Origin: Hyphomonas beringensis
GTDB lineage: Bacteria > Pseudomonadota > Alphaproteobacteria > Caulobacterales > Hyphomonadaceae
Reading direction: 5' to 3'
NCBI RefSeq assembly: GCF_000682755.1
Contig: NZ_AWFF01000027.1
Location: 1 to 64,000 of the forward strand
Length of the DNA stretch: 64,000 bases
Below are positions 34,677 to 43,936 of the stretch, piece by piece. Under the pieces are notes generated by a model. It was not told the DNA's origin. It was given only the letters and a program-made list of their open reading frames with translations, and ran no database searches. Every line of letters begins with the position of its first letter. Position 1 is the stretch's first letter. Both the position numbers and the translations under genes were made by a program.

Positions 34677-35342
34677 TCAGCGGATCAGGGCCTCGTCGAA
34701 AAGTTTCAGGGTGCGGTCAAAGGCCAGGGCGTCGGCCTCGGCATTATAGTCTTCAGAGCCCTGACGGGCGAATCCATGACCGGCGTCATAAATATAGGTC
34801 GGCACATCGTGGCGCGCCTCTTTGAAGGCCTCCACCCCGTCCAGCGGGATGAACGGGTCCTGCTTGCCGAAATGCGCGATGGTCGGGCATTTCGGCTCAA
34901 TATCCTTCGCTTGCGGCAGCAGGCTGCCATAATAGCACGATGCGGCCGAAAGGCCGTCCACCTGGCAGGCCGCATGATATGACATCGACCCACCATAGCA
35001 GAATCCCGTAATAAAGACCGGCCCTTCCAGCGCATCAATACAGGCGGCAATGTCTGTCATCGCATTGTCCAGGCCATTTGCGCGGGCATGCCCCGCCCCG
35101 GCGGCAAGCGCCTCCTGGTCATGCCCCTCACGGACAAATCCTTTTTCCTGGCGATCAAACATGGACGGCAGCAGAACTTCATAGCCTTCGGCAGCAAACC
35201 GGCGTGCGGCGGCCAGCATGAAAGAGTTCAGGCCGAAGATTTCCTGAATCATCACAAGCCCGCCCTTGCGTGCACCTTCTGCAGGAACACGCACCGCATC
35301 GAAAACGAAGCCGTCAGAGCCTTCTATCTGTTCCTTGTCCAT
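34677..35342 (-). CDS. Dienelactone hydrolase-family protein
   Basis: A 221-residue alpha/beta hydrolase. The nucleophile motif is GFCYGGSMSYHAA, with Cys as nucleophile as in dienelactone hydrolase; Asp/His of the triad are in FIPLDGVEAF and YDAGHGF. It is placed between cobS and cobT, with 20 bases to cobS and no gap to cobT, so it is in the same operon although no link to cobalamin is known. The substrate is unknown. Confidence 0.88.
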   Translation of the reverse strand: MDKEQIEGSDGFVFDAVRVPAEGARKGGLVMIQEIFGLNSFMLAAARRFAAEGYEVLLPSMFDRQEKGFVREGHDQEALAAGAGHARANGLDNAMTDIAACIDALEGPVFITGFCYGGSMSYHAACQVDGLSAASCYYGSLLPQAKDIEPKCPTIAHFGKQDPFIPLDGVEAFKEARHDVPTYIYDAGHGFARQGSEDYNAEADALAFDRTLKLFDEALIR

Positions 35343-35362
35343 GATCAGGCCTTTGCGTCAGA

Positions 35363-36346
35363 TCAGGCGACCCTCACCATGAGGGCGCTCTCGGGCAGCT
35401 CCTCTGCGAAGCAGCGCTGATACATTTCTGCGACCAGCGGGCGCTCAAGCTCGTCACACTTGTTCAGGAAGGTCATGCGGAAGGCATGGCCCAGATCGCC
35501 AAAGATCGCATAGTTTTCCGCCCAGGTGATCACGGTCCGCGGGCTCATCACGGTGGACAGGTCGCCCGCCATGAAGGCGTTCCGGGTCAGATCAGCCAGC
35601 GTCACCATCTTGGACAGGGTGTCGTCATCCACGCCCGTGGCCTTGGTCTTCACGATGGCGACTTCGGCATCATGCTCCAGATAGTTCAGCGTTGTCACAA
35701 TGCTCCAACGGTCCATCTGCCCCTGGTTCAGCTGCTGCGTGCCATGATAGAGGCCGGTCGTATCGCCAAGGCCCACCGTGTTGGTGGTGGCAAAAAGGCG
35801 GAAATATGGGTTCGGCGCGATCACGCGGTTCTGGTCCAACAGGGTCAGCTTGCCGCTGGCTTCCAGCACACGCTGGATCACGAACATCACATCCGGACGG
35901 CCGGCATCATATTCATCAAAGGTGATCGCCACTGGCCGCTGCAGGGCCCATGGCAGAATGCCTTCGCGGAATTCGGTGATCTGCTTGCCGTCCTTCAGAA
36001 CAATCGCATCCTTGCCGACCATGTCGATCCGGCTGACATGGGAGTCGAGGTTGACCCGGATCATCGGCCAGTTGAGGCGCGCGGCCACCTGCTCAATGTG
36101 GGTGGATTTACCCGTGCCGTGATAGCCCTGCACCATGACGCGGCGGTTGTGCTGAAACCCCGCCAGAATCGCCATCGTGGTCTGCGGATCGAAGCGATAG
36201 GCCTCGTCAATCTCAGGCACATACTCGGTACGTGTCTCGAACCCGCGGACCACCATGTCCGTATCGAGGCCAAAAACCTCGCGGACATTGATCTCTACTG
36301 TCGGCTCCATGCCATCCAGCACATCGGTATCGCTCATTACGGTCAT
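35363..36346 (-). CDS. cobS: Aerobic cobaltochelatase subunit CobS
   Basis: A 327-residue AAA+ ATPase of the MoxR/CobS type. Walker A is [18 protein letters not shown], Walker B is [11 protein letters not shown], and sensor 1 is [33 protein letters not shown]. The N-terminal [24 protein letters not shown] segment is typical. It works as a hexamer with CobT. The start at 36346 or three codons later is equivalent for function. First gene of the cobS-DLH-cobT operon. Confidence 0.95.
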   Translation of the reverse strand: MTVMSDTDVLDGMEPTVEINVREVFGLDTDMVVRGFETRTEYVPEIDEAYRFDPQTTMAILAGFQHNRRVMVQGYHGTGKSTHIEQVAARLNWPMIRVNLDSHVSRIDMVGKDAIVLKDGKQITEFREGILPWALQRPVAITFDEYDAGRPDVMFVIQRVLEASGKLTLLDQNRVIAPNPYFRLFATTNTVGLGDTTGLYHGTQQLNQGQMDRWSIVTTLNYLEHDAEVAIVKTKATGVDDDTLSKMVTLADLTRNAFMAGDLSTVMSPRTVITWAENYAIFGDLGHAFRMTFLNKCDELERPLVAEMYQRCFAEELPESALMVRVA

Positions 36347-36471
36347 GATTGTATCTCGGGCTTCGGGAGGTTGTTTCGTTCAGAATGGGTTTTAGCACGG
36401 TAAAGGCTCACGCCTAGTGCGACGTAGCGTAAGAAGCTGTTTCGGCAACAGACGCCAGCTGCTACCAGCAA

Positions 36472-38139
36472 TTATTCAGAGGAAGATGGCACTCGCCAGA
36501 CAATATCCCCGGCAACGACGGTCATTACGGCCTGCGCCTCAAGAATCTCGTCCTCGGGAATAGTCATCAAATCACGGTCGAACACGGTGAAATCTGCCAG
36601 TTTGCCGGGCTCAATCGTGCCGAGGTCATCCTCCTGAAACGCTGCATAGGCTGCAGATGACGTGAACAGGGCAAGGGCCTGCTCGCGCGTCAGGGCCTGT
36701 TCGGGGTGCCAGCCCTCCCCTGTTTCGCCATTGAGACCCTTGCGTGCAACGGCGGCGTAGAACTCGATCAGTGGCGACCCAACCTCAACCGGCGCGTCGG
36801 AACCGCCCGCGACGACGGCACCGCTTTCCAGCAAGCTTTCCCAGGCATAAGCGCCGCCCAAACGGTCCATACCCAGCCGGTCAGGCGCGAATTTCAGGTC
36901 TCCGATGGCATGGCTGGGCTGCATGGAGGCAATCAGGCCCAACTGGCCAAGCCGGGCAATGTCTTCCGGGGCGAGAATCTGCGCATGCTCGATCCGCCAG
37001 CGCAAGTCCGGGCCGTAACCAAGATCTTCATAAGTATCGAGAATGCGCCGATTGGCGAGGTCTCCGATGGCGTGAATGGCCAGCTGAACCTCATCCTCCT
37101 CTGCATCCATCATCAGATTGTGCAGCGCGTTTTCATCCAGGATTTCCAGTCCGCGCGTATCCGGCCGATCCGAATAGGGCTGGATCAGCAAGGCCCCCCG
37201 GCTGCCGAGCGCGCCATCCATGTAGATCTTCACGGCGCGGTTCTGGATCGTATCGGTCTCATATTCGTGCGCCTTGGCGATATCGAAGCCATTCTCATTA
37301 TAGGCATTGTAGAGCCGCAGCGGCATCAGACCTTCATCATCCATGGACTTGAGAAGAACCGCGTGATTGCGGTCTACGCTCATATTGTGAGTGCCGGTCC
37401 AGCCGCGCGACACATAGAGCTTCGCGCCAATTTCGTACGCCTCGCGGATATCTGAATCGCTCGGCTCAGCGACCAGCTGCATGACCGGATACATGGCCTC
37501 GTCGATCACCATGCCGGTGGCCTTGCCGGTTTCCTCGTCGCGTTCGACCCGCCCACCATCACTGTCGCCAGTAATGTCGTAAATGTCGGCCGCTTTCAGA
37601 GCAGCCGTATTGGCGACCAGCGCGTGACCATCGGCGCGCATCAGGATCACCGGATTGTCAGGGCTGACGGGATCAAGGTCGTCCGCCAAGGGCATACGCC
37701 CCTCCGGCCAGCCGGTTTCTATCCAGCCGCGGCCAAAGATGATCTCACCAGGTGCCTTATCGGCGACCTCGGCGTCTATCCGGTCGACCAGCTCCGCGAC
37801 GGACGCCGTGCCTTCAAGATTCAGGGTCAGCTCGCGCTGCCCTATGCCGAGAAGGTGCGAATGGGCATCCGTAAAGCCGGGGAACATGACTGCACCGCCC
37901 AGATCCACAAGCGTGACCTCATCCTCACTCCAGTCTTCGGAGCTGGGGGGCGCCGTCGCGATGATGCGGCCATCTTCACCAACAATCACGGCATTAACAG
38001 TGGGCTGATCCGCCAGCCCTGTGTAAATTGTGCCGCCCGTAAAGACGGTGACTTTTCCCTGTGCAGGCGCCTCCGGACGGGCAGGATCATGGCAGGCCGC
38101 CAGCAAGCCCAAGGCCGCAATGGTCAAAAATGTGCGCAT
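36472..38139 (-). CDS. Amidohydrolase-family lipoprotein (YtcJ-like)
   Basis: A 555-residue protein. ATG 38139 begins a lipoprotein signal (MRTFLTIAALGLLAAC, Cys16) with GGGGGGA a few bases upstream. The metal site starts with FPGFTDAHSHLLGIG; further conserved parts are ARHWTGTHN-like RGWTGTHNMSV, IHAIGDLANR and AGGSDAPVEVGSPLIEFYAAV. The C-terminus has the strand-rich amidohydrolase cap (GTIEPGKLADFTVFDRDLMTIP). Family members hydrolyse amides, carbamates or esters; the substrate is unknown. It is surface- or periplasm-anchored. Confidence 0.88.
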   Translation of the reverse strand: MRTFLTIAALGLLAACHDPARPEAPAQGKVTVFTGGTIYTGLADQPTVNAVIVGEDGRIIATAPPSSEDWSEDEVTLVDLGGAVMFPGFTDAHSHLLGIGQRELTLNLEGTASVAELVDRIDAEVADKAPGEIIFGRGWIETGWPEGRMPLADDLDPVSPDNPVILMRADGHALVANTAALKAADIYDITGDSDGGRVERDEETGKATGMVIDEAMYPVMQLVAEPSDSDIREAYEIGAKLYVSRGWTGTHNMSVDRNHAVLLKSMDDEGLMPLRLYNAYNENGFDIAKAHEYETDTIQNRAVKIYMDGALGSRGALLIQPYSDRPDTRGLEILDENALHNLMMDAEEDEVQLAIHAIGDLANRRILDTYEDLGYGPDLRWRIEHAQILAPEDIARLGQLGLIASMQPSHAIGDLKFAPDRLGMDRLGGAYAWESLLESGAVVAGGSDAPVEVGSPLIEFYAAVARKGLNGETGEGWHPEQALTREQALALFTSSAAYAAFQEDDLGTIEPGKLADFTVFDRDLMTIPEDEILEAQAVMTVVAGDIVWRVPSSSE

Positions 38140-38211
38140 AATGTCCCCCCTGATCTCAGGAGGAGTCTTGTGCCATGCCGTTGCAAGCACGTCCAACTGC
38201 AAGACATAGAA

Positions 38212-38240
38212 AAGCGCGCGAAGCCCAGCCTCGCGCGCTT
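38212..38240 (-). terminator. Terminator of rpmB
   Basis: A perfect 10-bp stem (AAGCGCGCGA / TCGCGCGCTT) with a 9-base loop is followed on the minus strand by TTTTCT. It lies 27 bases after the rpmB stop codon. Confidence 0.8.
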
Positions 38241-38267
38241 GTATTCAGTTACCCGAAGGCAAACCGC

Positions 38268-38552
38268 TTAAGCGGCAGCTTTCTTCGCGATGTCACGCTT
38301 GATTTTCAGCGCTTTCGTGGAAAGGCTGTCGTCCTTCGCTTTGGCGAGGAACGCATCAAGGCCGCCCAGCTTATCCACCGTACGCAGGGCCTTGGCGGCG
38401 ATGCGCAGACGGAAGTCCTGCTCAAGAGCTTCAGAGTGAAGCGTGACCTGAACGAGGTTCGGGCGGAAAAGACGCTTGGTCTTGATCTGGGAGTGGCTCA
38501 CATTGTGGCCAACCATCGGCTTGGTGCCGGTAAGTTCACATTCGCGGGACAT
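38268..38552 (-). CDS. rpmB: Large ribosomal subunit protein bL28
   Basis: A 94-residue ribosomal protein. [36 protein letters not shown] is the conserved N-terminus, and [25 protein letters not shown] the C-terminal part typical of alphaproteobacteria. The N-terminal zinc cysteines are reduced to one, as is usual in this class. It has its own promoter (38594-38621) and terminator. Confidence 0.97.
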   Translation of the reverse strand: MSRECELTGTKPMVGHNVSHSQIKTKRLFRPNLVQVTLHSEALEQDFRLRIAAKALRTVDKLGGLDAFLAKAKDDSLSTKALKIKRDIAKKAAA

Positions 38553-38593
38553 GGCCTCGCTCCGATAGGTGTCAATAATCTCGAAGGCGCGTC

Positions 38594-38621
38594 GTTACAG
38601 GGCAGAGCCCCCTCATGTCAA
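38594..38621 (-). promoter_or_regulatory. Promoter of rpmB
   Basis: Minus-strand TTGACA (38616-38621), a 16-base spacer and TGTAAC (38594-38599), about 42 bases before the rpmB start. The -35 box is consensus. Confidence 0.6.
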
Positions 38622-38799
38622 CTGCATGCATCAGGCATTTCGGCAGTTTTACGCTTGCGGGAGACATTCGCTGTCATACTTCTTGAATGCAAACCCCCGC
38701 TGAATGAGGCATGATAAGGGCAAGGCTGTTCAGACTGGGTTGGTGATAGCAGGCTATAAGGGGTACTCAACGAACCGCCCCGGAAAGGATTTCGTCCTG

Positions 38800-39672
38800 A
38801 TGAAACGCGCATTTCTACTGGCAACTGCTGCGGCCATGACTGCCGCTGGCCTGTCTGTGGCCGATACGGCACCCGCCAGCGACGCGCCTGCCCTGCTGGC
38901 AGATATCAAGGCGGGCGAGCCAACACGCATGATCTATGAATTGCGGGCCAAGGCCTATGTGCTGTTCATTCCCGCAACCGGCCGCGCTTCATTCGACGTG
39001 GAGATGCGCCCGGACACCTACAACATAAAATCTCGCGTGAAAGTCACCGGCATTGCTGACTGGTTCATCAATTACGACATGCACCTTCAGGCCTCCGGCT
39101 ATACCCGCGAGAATGAACTGAAGACCTACAATTACGTCTCTCAGAACCGGGACGGTAAAAAGAACCGCCGCGTTGACATGATCATGACATCTGACGGCTT
39201 CGAGATGACTGCCAATCCAGCCTTCGGCGATCTGGGAGATCCGCCCGCCACGGCCGAGCAGGCAATCAAGGCGAATGACCCGATCACAGCGCTGATCACT
39301 TTCGCGCTGGAGCCTCGTGCGCCTGGTGCTGACCCATGCGGCGGCCCTATCCGCATCTTTGACGGACGCCAGCTGACCTATCTGCACCTGAAGAATGCTG
39401 GCACCAAACGGGTGAACACAAAAGTCTGGTCAGGTGAAGCCATCGAATGCCATGTCACCATGGAACGCATTGCCGGCTATGACAAAGACGAAATGAAGGA
39501 CAATGACAATCTGTCCGCGCTCAACGGTCCGCTACGCATGTGGCTTGCTCCGCTGCCAAATGGCGCCTCAGTACCGATCAAGATCGCTGCAGAAACCGAC
39601 AAGATCGGCGATGTCACGCTGACGGCGTCCAAATTGCAATTTGAACCGCTGGTCGAGTCCGACAGCAACTGA
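38800..39672 (+). CDS. DUF3108 exported protein
   Basis: A 290-residue protein with an N-terminal signal peptide (MKRAFLLATAAAMTAAGLSVADTAPAS). The rest is a beta-rich DUF3108 domain, with landmarks YELRAKAYVLFIPATGRASFDVEMRPDTYNIKSRVKVTGIADWFINYDMHLQASG and PLRMWLAPLPNGASVPIKIAAET. It is predicted periplasmic; its function is unknown. The open frame extends upstream to 38704 but without a signal. The 247 bases separating it from rpmB contain the rpmB promoter and no gene. Confidence 0.82.
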   Translation: MKRAFLLATAAAMTAAGLSVADTAPASDAPALLADIKAGEPTRMIYELRAKAYVLFIPATGRASFDVEMRPDTYNIKSRVKVTGIADWFINYDMHLQASGYTRENELKTYNYVSQNRDGKKNRRVDMIMTSDGFEMTANPAFGDLGDPPATAEQAIKANDPITALITFALEPRAPGADPCGGPIRIFDGRQLTYLHLKNAGTKRVNTKVWSGEAIECHVTMERIAGYDKDEMKDNDNLSALNGPLRMWLAPLPNGASVPIKIAAETDKIGDVTLTASKLQFEPLVESDSN

Positions 39673-39680
39673 GGCAGCCT

Positions 39681-40700
39681 TCAGTCTTCCTTTGGCAGCT
39701 TTCTCAGCGCGGCAATCAAATCCGACATATCTTCTGGAAGAGGCGCTTCGAACCGGAGCGTCTCTTTCGTTATGGGGTGTACAAAGCCAAGCAAGGCCGC
39801 ATGCAGCGCCTGGCGCGGAAAGGCGCGCGCCGCCTTTGTGCCTTCAATATGCGCGTCGCCATGGCCGTATGAACTGATGCCCTTGTGACGGCCATAGACC
39901 GGATCACCGATCAGCGGCGCACCAATATGGCTCATATGTACGCGGATCTGGTGTGTCCGGCCTGTTTCCAGCTGGCACTGCACCAGCGCAGCGGCGGGCA
40001 GGCGTGTGCCTTTGTCTCGCAGACCAAAGGTCTCGATGGCCCGGTAATGCGTAATCGCATGCCGTCCTACCCCGCTTTCGGGATTGCGCACGACCGCCAT
40101 TTTCTTGCGGTCGCCCGTCGAGCGGGCAATCGGCTCATCCACCGTCCCCGATAGCGGACGCGGCGCCCCGCGCGTGACAGCCAGGTATTTCCGCTCAATA
40201 TCATGCGCCTGGAACAGCTCTGAAAGCCCGAGATGCGCCGGTTCCGTCTTTGCCACCACCAGCACACCGGTCGTCAGCTTGTCGATCCTGTGTACGATGC
40301 CGGGCCGCTCCACGCCGCCAATGCCGGACAGTTCGCCCTCGCAATGATGCAGCAACGCGTTGACCAGAGTGCCGTCCCAGCTGCCCGGCGCAGGGTGTAC
40401 CGCCATGCCGGATGGCTTGTTCAGCACTATCAGGTGCGCGTCCTCGAACAGGATATCGAGCGGAATGTCTTCCGCTTCAGGGGTTGCCGGCACTGGGTCC
40501 GGCAGGGTGATCGTATAGGTCGCGCCGCCCACAGCCGGCTTTCGCGGATCGGTTTCGGGCGCGCCGTTCACACTCACAGCGCCTTCAAGGATAAGCGCTT
40601 TCAGGCGCGACCGCGATAGCGAGTCCGCCTGGCTGGCAAGGAAGCTGTCCAGCCTCTTGCCCTCGTCAGCCGGGGTCGCAGTAATTTTCAAATGTTCCAT
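39681..40700 (-). CDS. RluA/RluD-family 23S rRNA pseudouridine synthase
   Basis: A 339-residue enzyme. An N-terminal S4 domain (KRLDSFLASQADSLSRSRLKALILEGAVSVNGAPETDPRKPAVGG) precedes the catalytic domain with HRIDKLTTGVLVVAKTEPAHLGLSELFQAHDIERKYLAV, whose Asp is the catalytic residue. CQLETGRTHQIRVHMSHIGAPLIGDPVYG follows. Most similar in layout to RluD, which modifies 23S helix 69 positions 1911/1915/1917; target specificity is inferred. It diverges from the PhoD gene. Confidence 0.92.
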   Translation of the reverse strand: MEHLKITATPADEGKRLDSFLASQADSLSRSRLKALILEGAVSVNGAPETDPRKPAVGGATYTITLPDPVPATPEAEDIPLDILFEDAHLIVLNKPSGMAVHPAPGSWDGTLVNALLHHCEGELSGIGGVERPGIVHRIDKLTTGVLVVAKTEPAHLGLSELFQAHDIERKYLAVTRGAPRPLSGTVDEPIARSTGDRKKMAVVRNPESGVGRHAITHYRAIETFGLRDKGTRLPAAALVQCQLETGRTHQIRVHMSHIGAPLIGDPVYGRHKGISSYGHGDAHIEGTKAARAFPRQALHAALLGFVHPITKETLRFEAPLPEDMSDLIAALRKLPKED

Positions 40701-40787
40701 TGCGGCGCTTATAGACGATTTGCGCGGTGATCGTCATGCTATTGTCAACAGACCGGACTAGGGAGTTCCGGAACACGGGAGATGAAC

Positions 40788-42497
40788 ATGACCAAGATTA
40801 CCCGCCGCGGCCTTCTGGGTGCCGCCGCAACCGGAAGCCTCAGCCTCGCGGCCTGCGCCACCACACCTGTGAGCGCACCGATAAAGACAGAGGCTTATGC
40901 AGGCGACATTGAATTCCTTCACGGCGTTGCCTCCGGCGACCCGCTGGCAGATCGCGTCATTGTCTGGACCCGCGTGACCCCCAAGAGCGGCTCAGGCCCC
41001 ATCCAGGTAAGATACGATGTTTTCGATCCTGCCGCCCCGAACGCTGCTGTTAGTAGCGGTGTCGTCACCACATCCGAGGCGCGCGACTATACAGTGAAGG
41101 CCGACGCCAAAGGCCTGCAGCCAGGCAAAGTCTACACCTATGAATTCACGGTCCTCACCTCGAATGGCGAAGTGACGTCTCCTGAGGGACGCATGAAAAC
41201 AACCGCCCTGTCAGGCGACACGCCTGTGCGTATGGCCGTTATCTCCTGCTCCAACTGGCAGTTCGGATATTTCAATGCGTATGACGCGATTTCCCAGGAA
41301 GCCGACCTGGATGCCGTTCTGCACCTCGGCGACTATCTCTATGAGTATGGCATTGATGGCTATGCCAGCCCCGAGGCCATGGCACTCGGCCGCACACATG
41401 ATCCGATCACGGAAATGGTGACCCTGTCTGATTACCGCACCCGCCACGCCCAGTACAAGACCGACCCAGCCCTGCAGGCCGCTCATGCTGCGGCCCCCTG
41501 GATCTGCACATGGGATGATCATGAAAGCGCGAACAATTCCTACCGCACAGGTGCGCAGAACCATAATCCGGAAAATGGTGAGGGTGACTGGAGCGACCGC
41601 AAACAGGCTGCCATGCAGGCATATTTCGAATGGCTCCCCCTGCGCGAGCCGGTTCCGGGCGAGGTTACGTCCGCTGTCTGGCGTAGCTTCAATTTCGGGG
41701 ACGTCGCCACGGTCATCGCGCTTGAGAGCCGCCTGACAGGCCGCTCACCTGACATCAGCTGGTCAGACGCTCTGGCAGGCGCAAGCGATCAGGAAACGAT
41801 CATGGCGCGTGTTCAGGAAACGATGCAGAAGATCAACAATCCGGAACGCACCATGCTTGGCGCGGAACAGGAAGCTTGGCTAGCAGAGGAACTGGCAGCA
41901 TCCGTCAAGGCCGGCAAGCGCTGGCAGGTGCTGGCCAATCAGGTCGTCATGGCCCGGACGAAACTGCCAAACATGCAGGAAGTTCTGACACCGGAGCAAA
42001 TCGCGGCGCAGACGAACCCCTATGTGGCACAAATGGTGCCCTTCTCTGCCCTTGGCCTGCCTTTCAACCCGGATGCCTGGGACGGCTTCCCAGCGGCCCG
42101 CGAGCGGCTCTATGAAGGCGCAGCCTCTGCCGGAGCAAGCCTGGTCACGCTGGCTGGCGACACGCATACAGCCTGGGCAAACACACTATATGACGCCGCT
42201 GGTGAGCGCCGTGGTGTCGAGTTCGGGTGTACATCCATCACGTCCCCCGGCACAGGCACCTATATCAAGGACATTCCGAACCTCGGCGAATTGTTTGCAG
42301 ATGCGAATACCGAAGTCGAATGGCATGACCCGTTTGGCCATGGCTACACGCTGGTCACGCTGACCTCCGACAAGGCGCTCGCGGAATACAAGAAGGTCTC
42401 TGATATTCTCAGCAAGACCTACACACTCGACACAGTCGCCATGTTCGAGACGGATACGGACACCAACCCTGTTCCGGGTCTCGTTCAAATCAGCTGA
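40788..42497 (+). CDS. phoD: PhoD-like alkaline phosphatase D, Tat-exported
   Basis: A 569-residue phosphatase/phosphodiesterase. The N-terminus is a Tat signal (TRRGLLGAAATGSLSLAAC) with a lipobox-like Cys23. An N-terminal fibronectin-like domain is followed by the metallophosphatase domain with LHLGDYLYEYG, TWDDHESANN, and TLAGDTHTAWANTL. Ca and Fe ligands of PhoD are consistent with these elements. I use the second ATG (40788) because GGGAG lies 7 bases before it but only one base before the first. Phosphate release in the periplasm is likely. Confidence 0.9.
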   Translation: MTKITRRGLLGAAATGSLSLAACATTPVSAPIKTEAYAGDIEFLHGVASGDPLADRVIVWTRVTPKSGSGPIQVRYDVFDPAAPNAAVSSGVVTTSEARDYTVKADAKGLQPGKVYTYEFTVLTSNGEVTSPEGRMKTTALSGDTPVRMAVISCSNWQFGYFNAYDAISQEADLDAVLHLGDYLYEYGIDGYASPEAMALGRTHDPITEMVTLSDYRTRHAQYKTDPALQAAHAAAPWICTWDDHESANNSYRTGAQNHNPENGEGDWSDRKQAAMQAYFEWLPLREPVPGEVTSAVWRSFNFGDVATVIALESRLTGRSPDISWSDALAGASDQETIMARVQETMQKINNPERTMLGAEQEAWLAEELAASVKAGKRWQVLANQVVMARTKLPNMQEVLTPEQIAAQTNPYVAQMVPFSALGLPFNPDAWDGFPAARERLYEGAASAGASLVTLAGDTHTAWANTLYDAAGERRGVEFGCTSITSPGTGTYIKDIPNLGELFADANTEVEWHDPFGHGYTLVTLTSDKALAEYKKVSDILSKTYTLDTVAMFETDTDTNPVPGLVQIS

Positions 42498-42500
42498 TCA

Positions 42501-43259
42501 CTATTCCAGAATACCGGCGAGTGCGGAGCGGCCCCCATCCAGCTTCAAAATCTCGCCGGTAATGAAGGCTGCGTTTGGTGACGACAGGAACTGGGCGGAG
42601 TCGGCAATCTCATCGGCCAGGGCGGCGCGTCCCAGCGGGGTGCGCCGCACGGTCCAGTTCTCAAGCTTTCCTTCGCGGGGCCGGATCGCGACAATCCCAT
42701 TCACGCGGACGGATTTCTCGGCAAGCTCAACAGCACCTGCTTTAATGATCCCCAGCACAGCCGATTGCGTGACGGTTTCGGTGAAACGGCCCGGCATGCT
42801 GGCAAGCGCCGAATAGGACAGGATAAAAGTGACAGTCCCCTTCTGGCGGATGCGCTCCACGCCTGCCATTGGCAGGTCTTCCTGTTCGTCAATCTGGTCT
42901 GCAAACACCTTCAAGGCCAGTGCGGCCCCGCGGCTGGCCTTGGCGAGGGATTTGTCAAACCGCTCAGGCACGAAGTCTGCCAGCGTATCCGGCTCTTCAA
43001 TCTGGGGGATGACAATCAGATTATCCACCCGGCCAAACGCTTCGACCGCGGCCGTCAGGGCGTTACGCAGGCCGAGACGTGTGTGAAGCTCGCCATGGTG
43101 CAACAGCACGTCCTCCGGCATGGCATTGCGGGCAATGCCGATGCGCTCTTCGGACGGGTCTGCGGCCACAACCTTGTGGCCATGTTCATTGAATCGGCGG
43201 GCGACCGCATCGCCCACCTCACGGCCAAGGCCGAGTATGACAGTTACTGGATCAGCCAT
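42501..43259 (-). CDS. SDR-fold protein lacking the catalytic Tyr/Lys
   Basis: A 252-residue short-chain dehydrogenase fold. The cofactor motif is altered (VILGLGREVGDAVARRF) and the NNAG position reads LIVIPQI. The expected YxxxK is replaced in FTETVTQSAVLGIIKAG, where no Tyr is present. SVRVNGIVAIRPREGKL and FITGEILKLDGG still mark the family. It may be a non-catalytic or divergent member. Its stop lies 3 bases beyond the phoD stop region on the opposite strand. Confidence 0.82.
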   Translation of the reverse strand: MADPVTVILGLGREVGDAVARRFNEHGHKVVAADPSEERIGIARNAMPEDVLLHHGELHTRLGLRNALTAAVEAFGRVDNLIVIPQIEEPDTLADFVPERFDKSLAKASRGAALALKVFADQIDEQEDLPMAGVERIRQKGTVTFILSYSALASMPGRFTETVTQSAVLGIIKAGAVELAEKSVRVNGIVAIRPREGKLENWTVRRTPLGRAALADEIADSAQFLSSPNAAFITGEILKLDGGRSALAGILE

Positions 43260-43264
43260 GAATA

Positions 43265-43585
43265 TCAGGCTTCCGTATCGGAGGCGGGTACTTTGCTACG
43301 CTGGGTACGCAGATCATCACCGAGAATGGAGAGCCGGTCATTCAGCCTGTGGCTCGCCGCCAGGATTTCTCCCAAAAAACGAACAACCACATACATGAAG
43401 CCCAGCACAGCGAAGCTGGCGACAATGCGACTCAAGCCCGTGAAGATATGGCCCTTGAAGATCCAGCCGAGACCGGACAGGACCGCGAATACCGCAGCAA
43501 TGAAGAAGATAACCGCAAGTATGGCGGTCGCCTGCTTCACGGCGCCGAGGGTCATGGCTCTGTCCTGATCAAATAGCTCACGCAT
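43265..43585 (-). CDS. Small two-helix membrane protein
   Basis: A 106-residue protein with two membrane helices (ATAILAVIFFIAAVFAVLSGLGWIF and IVASFAVLGFMYVVVRFLGEIL), a short loop between them and a charged tail. It lies 5 bases upstream of the degenerate SDR gene and is probably co-transcribed. No family is recognised. Confidence 0.65.
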   Translation of the reverse strand: MRELFDQDRAMTLGAVKQATAILAVIFFIAAVFAVLSGLGWIFKGHIFTGLSRIVASFAVLGFMYVVVRFLGEILAASHRLNDRLSILGDDLRTQRSKVPASDTEA

Positions 43586-43650
43586 GCAACATCCCTTTGC
43601 CCATTACAGATAAGGCTAGAACAAAAAGATGAAGGCTCCGTTGCGGTGTC

Positions 43651-43818
43651 CTAGCTGGCCTCAAGCCAGTGCAGCTCTTCCTTGATCTTCAGTTTTTTTC
43701 GTTTGAGGTCTTTCACTCGGAGGGCATCCGCCGCAGGTCGTTTTTGTTCTTCAGAAATCTTTTCGTCCAGCTTGCGATGCTTGTGTGCGAGCTCACTGAT
43801 TCTTCCTTGAAGCGACAT
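43651..43818 (-). CDS. YdcH-like DUF465 small protein
   Basis: A 55-residue coding region on the minus strand from ATG 43818. It starts MSLQGRISELAHKHRKLDEK and ends KIKEELHWLEAS. Heptad-like spacing of charged residues and the KRKKLKIKEEL segment match the DUF465/YdcH coiled-coil family, which is short and of unknown function. AAGGAG lies 8 bases upstream. The inverted repeat GTTAAG-N8-CTTAAC at 43839-43858 is in its promoter region. The gene is shorter than common ORF cut-offs and easily missed. Confidence 0.82.
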   Translation of the reverse strand: MSLQGRISELAHKHRKLDEKISEEQKRPAADALRVKDLKRKKLKIKEELHWLEAS

Positions 43819-43838
43819 GTACGGTCTCCTTCTTTGCC

Positions 43839-43858
43839 GTTAAGAGTTGTGACTTAAC
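43839..43858. promoter_or_regulatory. Inverted repeat GTTAAG-N8-CTTAAC upstream of the DUF465 gene
   Basis: A perfect 6-bp inverted repeat, with another TTAA at 43867-43870, lies 20-40 bases before the DUF465 start. It contains TTAA half-sites reminiscent of CtrA boxes, but the spacing (8 or 9) differs from the consensus 7. Confidence 0.4.
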
Positions 43859-43936
43859 AGCAACAGTTAAACACAAGAGCCCTAGCGCGTCACGGGGGAG
43901 ACAAGTCGGAATCGCGCTTTCTCCCATGAAATCTTC

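Noticed and set aside
36347-36471. Possible cobalamin riboswitch upstream of cobS
   Set aside because: The interval is too short and lacks the conserved B12-box sequence.
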